Positions 34,601-45,887 are shown, numbered from the stretch's first letter. The stretch: DNA of 64,000 nt from Liolophura sinensis (GCF_032854445.1 NC_088304.1:22329704-22393703), one strand, 5' to 3'. Notes: generated from the sequence alone by a model not told the origin. Numbers and translations are program-made.

Positions 34601-36939
34601 TGGAAATAGTCTGTGTGGATGCAGATCGAAAACGCCTAGAGATTCAAGTGCATGTCAGTGGGAATAAGGCAGGCTGTGTGAATGACGTTGTAGATAGAAG
34701 GCTTGGGCCAATTTTTGGCAACCTCAGGTTAGCTGATCGTGAGATTCCGTTGCATGAAAAATCTGCGGGTGTCCGGGCTGTCCTTGGGAGAGGCGGTGTG
34801 GTGTCAAAGCTTCTGTTCCCGGGTGAATACAGAACTGTGTTTATCGATGAAGTTTCATCCAGTACAGAGCTCACTCAAGTTAGAGAATGGCTTGAAAAAT
34901 ATGGCACTGTGGTCGAAGTCAATCCGTTTCTTAAACGACTCAAGACACATCCTCAGAGATGGGGTACTGTGACCTTCAAAAGCCCCGAGAGCGCAGTGAA
35001 GGCGGTGGAAGATAGGATGGACTCTGATGTGGCTAGGGTAGTTCCCTGCGCTTCACCCGGTCGTGTTGGGAAGGTGGGAGAGTTCACTCTGAAGGTAACA
35101 CTGACTCGTAGAGAGCTGAGAGGATTCGGATTTATTACTCTTACCAACCCTGAGGACATGCCCCGATTATTGCAGTATGATAGTATTCTTGTTGACGGAT
35201 TTCTGTCAAGGGTCAGTATCAACAAGACGGATGGAAGTAATATTCATGTGTCCCGCCTTCCCAGAACAGCGAGTGAGGAGAAGGTGGCGGAAGCAGTCCG
35301 TCAGCGCCTGGGCGCGCTACCGGGTGAAACTCTTGTGAAAGATATAAGACTAATCAGAGAAAGAGGCAGTGAACCAAGCCCTGGAGAGACCTCAGCTATG
35401 AGAGAATATCTGGAGACCAGGCTGTCAGAACTGTGTCCAAACAAACAAGTGACCATCGAGGTAGTAGATCCGACAGCAACGAGTGTTTTTCAAACAGCCT
35501 ACCTTAAGATCGCTAATCCAAATGACGGATTGGAAGTCTTCAATGAAATAAAAGGCAAACTCTTCATCTGTAGCAAACCTCTAAATGTGCAACAGGATTT
35601 GTCATCAGATGTATTCATTCCTAAATATTTGCTCGGAGTTCTAGAGACGGAACTGAAGACCTTGCAAACAAAGTTCAACACATCAGATCTATATGGAAAA
35701 GTAAACATTAACATAAAAAGAAGTAGAGCTGGTCATTGCTATGTCAGAATTAAGAGTGAAAATCCTGAGTCCCTAGCTGTTGTGAAGAGAGACTACGATG
35801 CTCTGTTGGAAGGCAGATCTCCGGACCTATCCGAGTTTGGTCAAGCTGTTGAAGGCCTGTTCAGAAAAGAAGGCAGAGATCGCCTGAATAGTATCGAGAA
35901 GTCGACAGATACAATCATCCGCACGAACTTTTATTTACAGCGAGTTTCGGTGATAGGAAGCGATGAGAACTGTCAAAAAGCCTTCGATAAAATCAAGGGC
36001 TATGTCAAGTTACTGGTGAACTACCCCGTACAGAGCACACCATTGTCAGGGAAAAACCGACCAGTAGGTCTCATGAAAAAACTATTGAGTAAGTATGGGC
36101 TTGACCTTGCCAAATTTCGACAGGAGTCCGGCGTTGAAGCCGTGGAGTTGAACTTCAGGCGTCAGCTATTGACCACAACTGGTACTGAGGAATCCTTGAA
36201 GAAAGCCGTGGCTCTCGTACAGGAATGTATCAGCCAACTGGCGACTAAAAATGTCATGCCAGCAAAGGAAGAAGACGAAAGTCCATTGGACTGCGTGGTG
36301 TGTTTCTGTCCTATAGATGAGATTGAGCTGTACCGCCTGAATCTTTGTGGCCACGCCTATTGCTTGGACTGCATCAAACTACAGGTACGCACCGCGATTG
36401 ACACGCGAGACCTGCCACTGAGCTGTGCTTATGAAGGTTGTGATCAGAATTGGTGTTGGAGAGATGTAGAGGAACTGGTTGTCGCAGGCGGAAGGAACAT
36501 GGTGCAACTTGTTCGAGCCGCCATGGACAGGTATATCTCTGAGCGCAAGACAAGATTCAGCTTTTGCCTGACTCCGGACTGCCCAGGTGTCTTCCCTGTT
36601 AGCAAAGACGGCAAACTATTCCTCTGTGAGGGGTGTGATATGAGAATTTGTACATCGTGCCAGGTCCAGTACCACGATGGTCTGACGTGTGCAATGTACC
36701 AGAGTGAGAAGAAAGAACCTGGGATCGCTGAGTGGTTAGCAAAGGACAAGAAGAACAATAGACGGTGTCCAAAATGTACGACTCTTATTCAGAAAACCGG
36801 TGGCTGCAACAATGTAAGCTGCCGTGCTTGTGATGTTAAAATATGCTGGGTATGCATGAAAACTTATGCAACAGGTCAGCAGTGTTACGCACACCTGGCA
36901 AGCCAACACGGGGGATTTGGCGAAGAATATCAGGTGTAG
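31678..36939 (+). CDS. DEAH-box RNA helicase fused to RBR E3 ligase, copy A
   Basis: Intronless 1753-aa reading frame; leader acceptor at 31650. Predicted layout: basic low-complexity N-terminus (~1-90), RRM-like fold (~95-180), coiled coil (~200-280), DEAH helicase core with GETGSGKST (320-328), TQPRKIAATS, DEAH (417-420), SAT (449-451) and QRKGRAGR (618-625), HA2 and OB-fold (to ~930), RRM-like segments (~1053-1115, ~1188-1310), KH-like stretch (~1480-1530), then RING1 (CVVCFC from 1539), IBR (from C1630) and RING2 with the GGCNN catalytic Cys at 1710. Plant DEAH11/12 share this architecture. Expected role: ATP-driven RNA remodelling coupled to ubiquitin transfer; substrate unknown. All helicase motifs and the thioester Cys are present, so it looks active. 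A paralog lies inverted 11.9 kb downstream. An antiviral role is only suggested by the upstream IRF/kB-like sites. Confidence 0.92.
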   Translation: MSSILESLQREAASVLRSDDVRGSMIDVTSNDAGSQNSQKDTHPPTEEKSLSATCAPAAASTPAGNARKGRGRRQPRRRKSSSSVECDKLAAPIGALFVEFPGKMHGMDFKAHLQKRIAKGPHFTCDLLSPAQDAPTTAVKLTFPSQNAAKSACRMLKQSNLRENTIHVKCVFTAVQLTGFTFSNEQALPNLENVQRTLEAKIRKQLEKHDLKMQQAQQRLQQLQVRKHIPLEQYELVLGERKTLESKVTELQQQRDEFVLCVEQLIDLQKFDNINTKLQQIRLTLGIEMTRLDKSFPIYARRKEIVDVVMNNPVSIVLGETGSGKSTQMPQYLYEAGLAETGVIVCTQPRKIAATSLATRVASELIGSVGQTVGYKVGMRQKTSALTKIVYMTDHMLLNEILDDPVLSKVSCVIIDEAHERSIYTDLLLGMVKKCMAVRPELKVVITSATIDPDVFVRYFKGCPVVKVSGRTFPVEVIWQDPALSVPFENHMQTAVNVAADIHQVEAEGDILVFMTSPLETEKCCSLLDEKLKPRNDFKCLQIHGKLQAEEQQAVFQPLAHGIRKIVFATNSAETSVTIPGIKYVIDSGLVKEMKYDPKKSLSSLDTVVISKSSAEQRKGRAGRMSPGKCFRLYTEEDYEKMKSSLLPEILRVHLAQALLKLMDLGVDPMDFDFVESPPQAALEKAIESLEDLGASKGRVITELGKRLALLPFEPRLGKFLLTGIDCGIAYEAISLAVLTTMGSSIFYRAGTDAEKHQSDLKKTRFCHEGGDHFTMLSVYQEWFAIPEKEKSKWCVKNSINGRSMRMVREMANEVITVLKKEMKLEVKVSFTEVSESHLKLKKIIFQASKQNLAVYLGHPKAGYFAPNPNQQAQIHPSSSVMVLGGKKPEWVLFEQLINTSKDFFTSVSPVDRDLVLTAYGKGELCFDPSLVEKMKVSPVLTMGLGRFSFMEFVGRRFCNLKQIETEVMSEFNVEIVCVDADRKRLEIQVHVSGNKAGCVNDVVDRRLGPIFGNLRLADREIPLHEKSAGVRAVLGRGGVVSKLLFPGEYRTVFIDEVSSSTELTQVREWLEKYGTVVEVNPFLKRLKTHPQRWGTVTFKSPESAVKAVEDRMDSDVARVVPCASPGRVGKVGEFTLKVTLTRRELRGFGFITLTNPEDMPRLLQYDSILVDGFLSRVSINKTDGSNIHVSRLPRTASEEKVAEAVRQRLGALPGETLVKDIRLIRERGSEPSPGETSAMREYLETRLSELCPNKQVTIEVVDPTATSVFQTAYLKIANPNDGLEVFNEIKGKLFICSKPLNVQQDLSSDVFIPKYLLGVLETELKTLQTKFNTSDLYGKVNINIKRSRAGHCYVRIKSENPESLAVVKRDYDALLEGRSPDLSEFGQAVEGLFRKEGRDRLNSIEKSTDTIIRTNFYLQRVSVIGSDENCQKAFDKIKGYVKLLVNYPVQSTPLSGKNRPVGLMKKLLSKYGLDLAKFRQESGVEAVELNFRRQLLTTTGTEESLKKAVALVQECISQLATKNVMPAKEEDESPLDCVVCFCPIDEIELYRLNLCGHAYCLDCIKLQVRTAIDTRDLPLSCAYEGCDQNWCWRDVEELVVAGGRNMVQLVRAAMDRYISERKTRFSFCLTPDCPGVFPVSKDGKLFLCEGCDMRICTSCQVQYHDGLTCAMYQSEKKEPGIAEWLAKDKKNNRRCPKCTTLIQKTGGCNNVSCRACDVKICWVCMKTYATGQQCYAHLASQHGGFGEEYQV

Positions 36940-37545
36940 AGAAGGCATGGGGGGATTTGGCAAAGAAAATCAGGTGTAAACAAGACACTGGGAATTGGTA
37001 AAGAAGATGAGGTGTAAACAAGAGACGGGGGATCTGGAGAATGATATCAAGTGTAAACAAGACACAGGGGATTTGGCGAAGAATGTCAGATGTAGAGAAG
37101 ACATGGGGGGATTTGGCAAAGAAAATCAGGTGTAAACAAGACACTGGGAATTGGTAAAGAAGATGGGGTGTAAACAAGAGACGGGGGATCTGGAGAATGA
37201 TATCAAGTGTAAACAAGACACAGGGGATTTGGCGAAGAATGTCAGATGAATAAGATACAGGGGATTTCATGAAGGATATCGGGTGTAAACAAGACACAGG
37301 GGATTTGGCGAAGAACATTAGATGAATAAGATACTGGGGATCTCGTGAAGGATATCGGGTGTAAACAAGACACAGGGGATTTGGCGAAGAATATTAGATG
37401 AATAAGATACTGGGGATCTCATGAAGGATATTGGGTGTAAACAAGACACAGGGGGTTTGGCGTAGAATATAAGATGAAAACAAGACACGGGAGATTTAAC
37501 GAAGGATGTCGGGTGTAAACAAGACATGGGGGATTTGGTTACCAA
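36907..37545. repeat. ~39-bp minisatellite starting in the helicase A stop region
   Basis: The last codons and stop of helicase A (GGGGGATTTGGCGAAGAATA then TCAGGTGTAG) are the first unit. About 16 diverged units follow, each keeping GATTTGG-AAGAA and GTGTAA/GTGTAG. A ~153-bp block of four units is itself duplicated (36945-37240). Copy B has no such array. Confidence 0.92.
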
Positions 37546-39215
37546 CATCCAAGGCAAAATCGTCGCTGTAAAATCCATAGTTTTAGTATATATACAAACA
37601 CAAGCCAGTGAAAAGGACGGTACCATGTTTCCCTGTACTCTTAATAACATATATGTTCCCTAACATGACAGCTGATCGACCAGTCATATGAATGTGTAAT
37701 GATATGAGTGTAAGGTTTCGCTTTTTTTTACTTATGCAGCGTGAGAATATTTTCATAGCTTATAATAATAATTTCGTCTCGTATAGTGAACATCAGATGT
37801 AGATGATTTCCTGTTGATGAGTTATTATTTATTAATTATGGTAGTTACTGCGGAGTTGTTATTATTGGGTTATTTTATTACTGTGACTGCGAACAATTAC
37901 AGTAGATTCATATTACCGTGCATGTATTTTCAGATTAGCTATCAATGTATTTTGTGAATCCACTTAGTGGATATTTATTTGTCTGATTTTCACCTTAGTG
38001 AAGAATACTGATGTGCTTTATTTGGAATATCTGAAGAATCTAGCGTCATGAAATCAGAAGTATAGCTATTTTGTTATTTGTTCATGTCTTATTCTATTAT
38101 TGATATACCTATGCATGTACTTAAAAGTAGGTGATGGGTTTTTTTTTTGTTTTGCTGGAGTGAAATACTGGATCGTGTCAATTTTTGTGGTACTTATTTT
38201 GCTCTGATAGTTTTACTTTCATATATATACATTGATATATGTCAAGCCCTGTTTTTAAACTTTAGTCATGTATATCAATAAGCTAAGATTCAAAGAATCT
38301 AAAGATTCTTTTAGATAAGTCTACCCAAGTTTATACTACCAGGCAATTTGTTGTTTCTTAAAATGAAGTGTTTTTCCAGTGTTATAATACGTCCCTAAGT
38401 TAGAATATGATCTAAATTTAGGTGACAAAATACAATGTCTGGAGTGTGTGAAAAAAGTTTCTCATTGAATAATGTGTTTTTGTTTTTTGGGGGTTTCTTG
38501 GTGAAAATTAGAGACCAAGAATATAGTTCTGAAGTGTAGTAATTAGGAGTTAATTGCGAATTTTGATATTTACCAAGAATGTAACCGTGCGAACTTAATC
38601 GTCCGAAAATTAGAAAAAAATATATTTCTGAAATGCAAGAAATTAAAGCATTTCAGGATTTGAAGATTTACTGTGAATTTTTATGTAAACTTTGTGTTTA
38701 TGGAATTATTTATGAATTTTTATACTTACCAAGAATCATAGTCTGCAAATTGGAGGTCAAGCTTTTCTGAAGCGAGGAAGCATCGTATTTGGTAAATAAT
38801 CTCAACATCACGTGATCTACATTTCTGAAATGACTGTGTTAAATAACTTCTAAACCAGTTGATCTACTTGGCTAGAAAAATGGGCAAATTTCTTCAGATA
38901 TTCGGTAACATGGTGAGGCATGATAGATTAGTTTGTGATATTCCAAACTGATCAATGACTTAGATGAAATGTATAAATGTGTCGAATTGATGAACTTTCT
39001 TCATTCGTTTAGAAAGTTTATCTCCACCATTTACTGTGATTAAACCACTTTAAGATCGAATTGATATTTGTCTAGATACTGAACTGTTTGTGATGTACCC
39101 ATGAATTACATTCTTATTATATTATATGTGATACAATATGTATCCCTGCGTGCGAAAGACTATATTTTTTGATTGGCAAGTGCTAACAATAAACTCTTTA
39201 AATTGACTGGAGGTT
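37546..39215 (+). other. Probable 3'UTR of helicase A with poly(A) signal
   Basis: AT-rich, non-coding, without SINEs. A canonical AATAAA lies at 39188-39193 with GT-rich sequence just after (GGTTGTTGATT). Earlier sites could be used. Confidence 0.45.
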
Positions 39216-39360
39216 GTTGATTATTTATTAACTTGGTGATTTTTTCTTTCTTTTTTTTTAAATCTAATTTCATCGGGGAGCAATGTCTCAGTTATCACAG
39301 AGCGTGCCTTCCGGTACCCGATTATTCTTAGCCTTCCGACTAGAACTTGATCTGCAGCAG

Positions 39361-39720
39361 ATAAGTCTGACGTCATGCTGCAGTTCTCGTCATAAGTCGC
39401 ACAGTTTATAAGAATTGATAGTTTTAGTGTGTATGACGCGTGTGACGTAAACAGTCCGTGTCTACACAATGGCAGTGACAAGTGAAAACTGGAGCGGAGA
39501 AGAGGTTTCGAAAACTTTGTTCGTCAAATTATTGTTTACGATGAATATACCAGGCAAAAAAATGTCACTGTGGACGAGAAGAGAATGAATAAGTGCTTGG
39601 ATGTAGGTAAAACAAGAAGATAAGGTGGGTAATTTAGCGTTAGCAACGTTGTTAGGAAGCTCTTAATGGTTTTAAATGGAGCGACTTCTGACTAGAACTG
39701 CAGCATGCCGTCAGACTTAT
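39361..39720. mobile_element. Short element with 40-bp terminal inverted repeats
   Basis: Left arm 39361-39400 and right arm 39681-39720 match as inverted repeats at 37 of 40 positions (outer end ATAAGTCTGACGTCATGCTG). The ~280-bp interior holds a short frame resembling part of histone H4 (see findings). No clear target duplication. A MITE or a local palindrome. Confidence 0.6.
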
Positions 39721-40227
39721 CACTACATCAGGGTGGGTGAAGAAATTTGGCCCGCAAAATGTTATGTAGGAAAATACCTATTTTTAAATTGATGTCGGCG
39801 ATAGTGTATTCGTTGCATTTGTGTAATTTTCAGGTTCCCAGATAGTCTTAGGTGTTTTTGCAGAACTCGTGATGTTTTTTGTACAACCTGGGGCTTACTG
39901 AGACCTGACGGAGTAGAAATAATGGGGGTTATGTCCCGTCATAAACGAGTTGTGTGTACATCCGATACCCTTGAGTGTAATGGTGGAAGGCATAATTTTC
40001 TTGTACATACTTATAAAGATCAAGCAAAGACACTCACAAAACTTTATATGCGACTTTCATATTTTCTTTTCTTCTTTTGACCTTGACGCTGGTGCTTTTG
40101 TTCATAAAAGCCAAACCAGAGGAAGACATTCTCAAGGGGTCTATGACCAGTTCTCCATGATCTCCCATATGTTGTTTATCCGTCTTCCCCATCCTCCCAT
40201 CCCGCTGTGACCAATGAACATACGTAT
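39721..40227. other. Intergenic stretch, nothing recognised
   Basis: No exon or repeat recognised. Confidence 0.4.
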
Positions 40228-40325
40228 CCCAAGGTCTGTGTCCGGTTTCCTCGCACCATAATATTGGCTGCCGTCTTGTAAGTGAAATATTCTCGTGTAA
40301 GGCGTAATCAAATAATCAAATAAGC
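40228..40325 (+). mobile_element. SINE 3' fragment
   Basis: CGGTTTCCTCGCACCATAAT, GTAAGTGAAATATTCTCGTG and CAAATAATCAAATAAG; 5'-truncated and diverged. Bases 40326-40996 hold nothing else recognisable. Confidence 0.75.
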
Positions 40326-40996
40326 ACAGTGTAGCCTCGTTATAGTCCACCGCTTTGGGGACAGGTTACTGAAGGCGTTATAGGTTGCCTCGCGCTATAA
40401 TGAAATGACCGGTATATAGGGATACTGTCTATCTTACACATGAGCGGCCAAATCGCCCCAGCCACCCTGGCCATGGTCGGGGCAATAATTTCAAAAAAAA
40501 AATTGAAAAAGAAACCGGAGGAGAACTAAATAAATAGAGATTGTGTGTGTGTTTTTTTTTTACTCCAAATACGTATCAAGTCAATAACTTCAATAACGTT
40601 GTGGTAGGCCTACTATATTTTGAAGCTTGGTGTGCAGGCTGCTGTCCATGAGACCAACTATATAACAGCAATGTAGTATATTGAAAAGACAAAATGATTC
40701 GGAGAACCGGACTTGTAAGGACTGGTATTCGCCCGTCAGAAACTGGCTCTTTTCTGACGCAGGTTTGCAATGAGCGGACGCATGAGTGTCACACAATTAA
40801 TTGAAATATAGTCTGAAGTTCAACGAACTGATTTACTACAGTTACAGGTCATGGTTTTGACAATGAACGAAGTTTTACCGATGCAAATTGTGTTTTGTCA
40901 AATGTTTTTTTTTTTATTTGTTAGTTCACTATAAATGCATGGGATTGTTTGTTACTAACTACCTTGAATTACCTTTAAATACCCATCGAATTCTAT

Positions 40997-41130
40997 AATC
41001 TGCGGATGGTCGTGGGTTTCCCCCGGGATGTGCCCGTTTTCCAGACACCATAACGCTGGCCGCCGTCGTATAAGTGAAATATTCTTGAGTACGGCGTAAA
41101 ACACCAATCAAATAAATAAATAAATAAATC
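40997..41130 (+). mobile_element. SINE 3' half
   Basis: TCTGCGGATGGTCGTGGGTT through TTGAGTACGGCGTAAAACAC and AAATA repeats; the tRNA-like head is missing. Confidence 0.88.
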
Positions 41131-42780
41131 GAATTCATGATAGTTCAATAAATATGTACGCAAACATATACTATACTGACCTCTGTAACTATTCCGGAAT
41201 CTGTTTCTGGACTTTAGCCTATTTTGACCGTTCTACGGCAAAGATAAAGCCATGTCTTCTTTAAATTTCCGTGGTTGGTGAGTTAATCTCGTGAAGTCTC
41301 GGACAGCCGCGTGATCAAGGAAGCGAGGGCATGATTCTCGAACCTGACTGAACGAGACAATAGAGCTTCATATTTCTCCGTCTCTTAATCCCAGGTAGGT
41401 TCCAGCCAATATATACAGTAAATACATGTGGTTTCATTGCCAGGCCTCCATCTCCTGGAGGAACAACGCCTTGGGGTTTTTGTATTCGACACAACCGCGC
41501 AATTCCCGTAATGTCACATGACATGTCCTCGCAGGTCTCCCTGAACTTTGACACACAGGGGAAGAATAATTTTGCACACTGAACTCACCTAGGGACAAAG
41601 ATGACTGAGCTTGTAAAGTTGTAGTGCTGTAAGTCATTATGTTGGATATCTTCTTCAAAGTTGTCCGAATTATGCACAAAAAAGTTCGCACATGAGAATG
41701 TATCTTTAGTGTGTGTTGTTAGCTTACCTGCATATGTATATGAGTAACTATGTAAGCCCCCTACTTATTTATGGCTGAACAGCTGATGACGTATCTCACA
41801 GGAGTCCCTTAGTCACTTGAACGCGAGAACATCTACCTTTGGGTGTGGCTCTGTACTACTCGTGAGCGTGCAGCTTGCTGCCATGTTGAAACGATGTCAC
41901 AATCGCTCCAGTCCCTAAACCTTATATACACCATATATACATTTATACAAGAAGTAAAGGTATGAGATGACTTTTGACCTGCACCACAAAATGTCTCCGA
42001 AATTCAAGAAATAAAGCTTTCAACCCTCAAGTTTACTACTCTTTTCCCGATACTTGGGGCCATTATCTGATCGAATTTTAAAAACGGGTGCAAATTCAGT
42101 TGCAACAATTACATGCTCCCTAACTTACTATGTCGTGTCGTCTTGCACTCAAAAGTGAATGGGCCATGTCCAAATAATAGAATGCCCATGTTCAAAAGAT
42201 ATGATGTCTAAACTGACCAAGATACAGAATGACCAACTTCATGACACACGGACAGAGCGGTAGACAGCTGCTGGTGGCAGCTGGAAGCAAACTCAAATCC
42301 GTGATAGATGTAGCCGTCAAATCCGGTTTCGTAGTTCGTGAAGTCTTGTACACAAACCCCTCTTCACAGGAATAGGGAGACGGCATACGTTTTATTCCCT
42401 TGAGGTGGCGCTAGTGTGAAGCTGGACCTTGAACCATTGTTACGTCCAAAGTGGACTGTAACCCCACGTCAAACTGATACAATGTATCAGTTTCTGTATT
42501 TTATGTGACGTCATCGTGATGAGCTGGGGTCCTCATAGCGCATGCTCAACTCGGGTGTCCTGCAACCCCTCGTTCTCTCACAGTGGACAACCCACGCTTG
42601 CTGTGCATTATCTCGGTGATTTGAGCATGGGGAACTACGTTTTATTTCATATTAATTACGTTTTATGGAACCATTACAGAGGAAAATAACCAATCTCTGC
42701 TTTTTGTTAATATGTAACGGTCTAAGTTGTGTTGTTATGATTTTGGGCAAATCCATGCCAATGGAATGGGTGGGAAATAA
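41131..42780. other. Intergenic stretch, nothing recognised
   Basis: Several short frames occur but none has a recognisable domain. A CRE-like TGACGTCA lies near 42508. A word near 42178 (AGAATGCCCATGTTCAAAAG) recurs in diverged form near 43825. Confidence 0.35.
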
Positions 42781-42783
42781 ATC

Positions 42784-42998
42784 ATCCAATCAGAGCGAGG
42801 CACGTGACAGTTAATGATCAATAAATGCACATTTCCCGCCAGCGCCTCTCCGTTTCAGTTCGAGCTCTGAATATGAGCAAAGCAGTTTGCGACGACAGCG
42901 GAATGATGATTTTAAGTCAGACAAAGAAAAAAACTGTCAAACGTGAACGATTTATTTGGTGCAGAAATTTGTATATTCAGTTGAAGCTTAAATGGTAG
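42784..42998 (+). promoter_or_regulatory. Candidate CCAAT/E-box/E2F promoter with short ORF
   Basis: CCAAT (42786-42790), CACGTG (42801-42806) and E2F-type TTTCCCGCC (42832-42840) sit within 55 bp. A 41-codon frame follows (ATG 42873, stop 42998) beginning MSKAVCDDSGMMILSQTKKK. The frame is not recognised and may be the first part of a larger or dead gene. Downstream to 43600 several frames are open on both strands without any family match. Confidence 0.3.
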
Positions 42999-43863
42999 TT
43001 GCTTCTTGAAATGGCAATGTTGCCGAGATTTTGATGACGATATGGAGCCGATTTCGGAAGACTCAGGCCGACAATTTCTTCAACTCGGGTGTCTGGGTTA
43101 CTGCAGTTATGGAGCCAGGCACGCTGACACAAGTCACAGACGCATCCGACGACCGAGGGGAAAAAAACGGTTGTGTGTGAAACACTGCTCAAAGAGCGGC
43201 GTGGTTCTAGAGACGGCCTCAAGTGGTATTTGACTCCTCAGGGTGGACTCGTTCCCGTTGCAAGCTACGGACGTTATCGGAACAGTGGCCGCAGTGGCGT
43301 GGAGACGGTGGTTTGTATACCGCCGACTGAGTCCTGCATCACGGGATATGTCTGCCGTCATCGAGCACAAGCTGTTCACTCCCATCGCTTGCTTATAATA
43401 TCAGCAATCCGCCGCTTTGGGGGGTGGGGGGTGGGGGGTTTACAAGTTAGAGGACTATCAATTGAAAAAAAAGATACAGTAACTAGATGCTTCTTGTTTG
43501 ACGCCACCTCTTCATATCTCATACACGGGATAAGTGCCTATTGGCCACATTGTGTCGGTAATAGTAAATATTTTACCTTTAACCTAAACGGCCTGACCAA
43601 TTATATGTAAATTCATTTTGCCTTTGCATCGGGAAATGTAAGGTGTCAAATTTTGAAGACAACCGACGTTCTGACAGCACAACCCAGCCCCTCTATTTCA
43701 TTAGTGAAATGAAACTGTCCCAGCATCCATGACGAGCACTGCAACTGTGTATAGATTGTCAATTTGAGCATACTTCGCTCACCATTGCTTTTAGTGTTAA
43801 AGTTTTTGGACGTATGTTAGAATAGAATGTCCATGCTCAAAGATAAGATGTCAAAAGGTTGAC
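42999..43863. other. GC-richer stretch, no gene identified
   Basis: Open frames at 43173-43610 (+) and 43134-43385 (-) overlap each other and lack recognisable domains. A G-rich run lies at 43420-43440. Confidence 0.3.
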
Positions 43864-43865
43864 AG

Positions 43866-44141
43866 GGGCCTCCGTGGCTCAGTCGGTTAAAGCGCTAGCG
43901 CAGCGTAATGACCCAGGAGTCTCTCACCAACGCGGTCGATGTGAGTTCAAGTCCAGCTCATGCTGGCTTCCTCTCCGGCCGTACGTGAGAAGGTCTACAG
44001 CAACCTGCGGATGGTCGTGGGTTTCCCCCGGCCTCTGCCCGGTTTCCACCCACCATAATGCTGGCCGCCGTCGTATAAGTGAAATATTCTTGAGTACGGC
44101 GTAAAACACCAATCAAAAAAAAAAAAAAAAAAAAAAAAAAA
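43866..44141 (+). mobile_element. Main-family SINE, full length, recent
   Basis: GGGCCTCCGTGGCTCAGTCG head to TTGAGTACGGCGTAAAACAC and a long A-run. The flanks repeat TCAAAAGGTTGAC at 43851-43863 and 44142-44154, a 13-bp target-site duplication. Confidence 0.95.
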
Positions 44142-44154
44142 TCAAAAGGTTGAC

Positions 44155-44859
44155 TCACCGACCGATGTACCAACCGAGCTGCTTAGCCGCCATCTGCAAT
44201 GCTGATTCTTTTAGCCCGGTCATGCTCTTGTCTACATTTAATGTTCAAGTTCTGTGTACAGGGACAAATATGAATGGCTGATCTACGTAAACAACAGGCG
44301 GCAGACGACAGCCTGTGCATGATTTACTAACATGCTAAAAGAATACCATCAGCTTTCACAGTCTTGTGCCGATTTTAACCAAATATCATGAATAAATTTT
44401 CTGAAAAGATGATTCTGTCTACGCCATAGTGCCATAAAGCGCCATGATTTTGAAGAGGCGTAACGAAACCCAAAGTCTTGAATAAATGCGAGAGAGATAT
44501 GCGTCAATAAAGACTTTCGTATATCATCCGTCAACGAAAACTGACTTGCCGGGTCAGTAATCGTCAGGTCAACAGTTTTAATGATATTGCAAAAAGTGCA
44601 AGGAATGCTAATATACGAATGAATGAAATCAGTGTTCAAATCGTATACCATTCTAGAACGCTTATATAAGTTGTCTATCTCAGTTGCACAGAGAGTAAAA
44701 TCAAAGCGGCGACGACAGTGTGATAGTTAGCAAATGCTCACACGCAATCGGTGAAATCCAAACTCTTGTCAGTTTACTTCCGTTACGGTATTATTCTAAC
44801 TGGTCATGTAAGTACTTAAAAGTTAAGCCTATACTAACAAAATATTGATATATTAATAT
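44155..44859. other. Intergenic stretch with dispersed repeat at 44700-44825
   Basis: 44700-44825 aligns with 10728-10850 in GUSB intron 6 (GCGACGACAGTGTGATA, CTTGTCAGTTTAC). The rest is unrecognised. Confidence 0.5.
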
Positions 44860-45090
44860 TGGTCTTCTACGCCGTACTCAAGAATATTTCATTTAAGCAT
44901 CGGCCTTCAGTATCATGGTGGGAGGGAGCCAGTCCGAAGAAGCACACGACCATCCGCAGGTTTCTGACAGGCCTTACCACTAACTACCGGTGAAGAAGCT
45001 AACATGGGTTCTTCTTGAATTCGCAGCGACCTTATTAAAGTTTTAGAACCACTGTGCGGCGTTTGAGCGCTAACAACTCGTTCGTGGAGA
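44860..45090 (-). mobile_element. Diverged main-family SINE
   Basis: TCTACGCCGTACTCAAGAAT, ATCATGGTGGGAGGGAGCCA, ACGACCATCCGCAGGTTTCT and a worn head (CGTTCGTGGAGATCC). Confidence 0.75.
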
Positions 45091-45887
45091 TCCTCTACGT
45101 GTAATTAAGTCAGTCAGTGTACACAAACAGCAACATTATTGGCCTACCGTAAGGCGTATATGCAGCCATTTCGTATGGAAAGGGCAGACAATTTACATAA
45201 TAATTGTAATGAAGATACACAGCCGGTTCTACCACCCATCAATGATCAAATCCTAAATATACTTCACATTCCATATACGACTTCTTTTTCCAAAAATAAG
45301 AAAGGACAATTGAAAAGAAAAGTACATATTCATTTGTCAATCATAAATATTCTTTTTTTTTCCCATCTGTATACGTAATTGGCTTAAAATTGCGTGAAAT
45401 TGCGTCAACTCTTTATATTAAAATACAAAAAAATCCTATTGTAAGTGACAATTTTATATGAGTATGAATTGTTTTAAGTTAAAGCTAAGTCCATCTCGTA
45501 TCTTTGATTATTATCGATTATTTTTATGTGAGAAACTGGTTAATTCCTACTCCCCCCAGATAACGAAGAGATCTTAGACCTATGTCAAAATTTCAAATCA
45601 CTTTTAAAATGCTTATTTCTTATGTAACAAGGTCAAGATATTGCTTAACAACGTAAATTCTTGGTACGTTACTGTAAAACAAATCTCAGCTAAAATAACG
45701 GAAAGAAACATATCAAAGTTTTATAATGAATGAAACCGTGACTTATGTCTAAGATTGCTTCGTGATCCCCGGATCTGGAATCTGGGATACGCCACGACAT
45801 TGTTCAGCAGTTTGTCATTTTAAGGACCAACCCATACAAATGTCCACTTTGGCATCTCTGCCATTGGTGGGGGAACCCTCGCTATAA

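Noticed and set aside
31791-36758. Many minus-strand frames inside helicase A, and the same on plus inside copy B
   Set aside because: They are antisense shadows of a long conserved coding sequence.
43134-43610. Overlapping open frames on both strands downstream of the E2F-like cluster
   Set aside because: They have no recognisable protein family and inconsistent frames; kept only as context for the candidate promoter.
44349-44651. 100-codon minus-strand frame
   Set aside because: There is no recognisable domain, and its length is within chance for AT-rich DNA.
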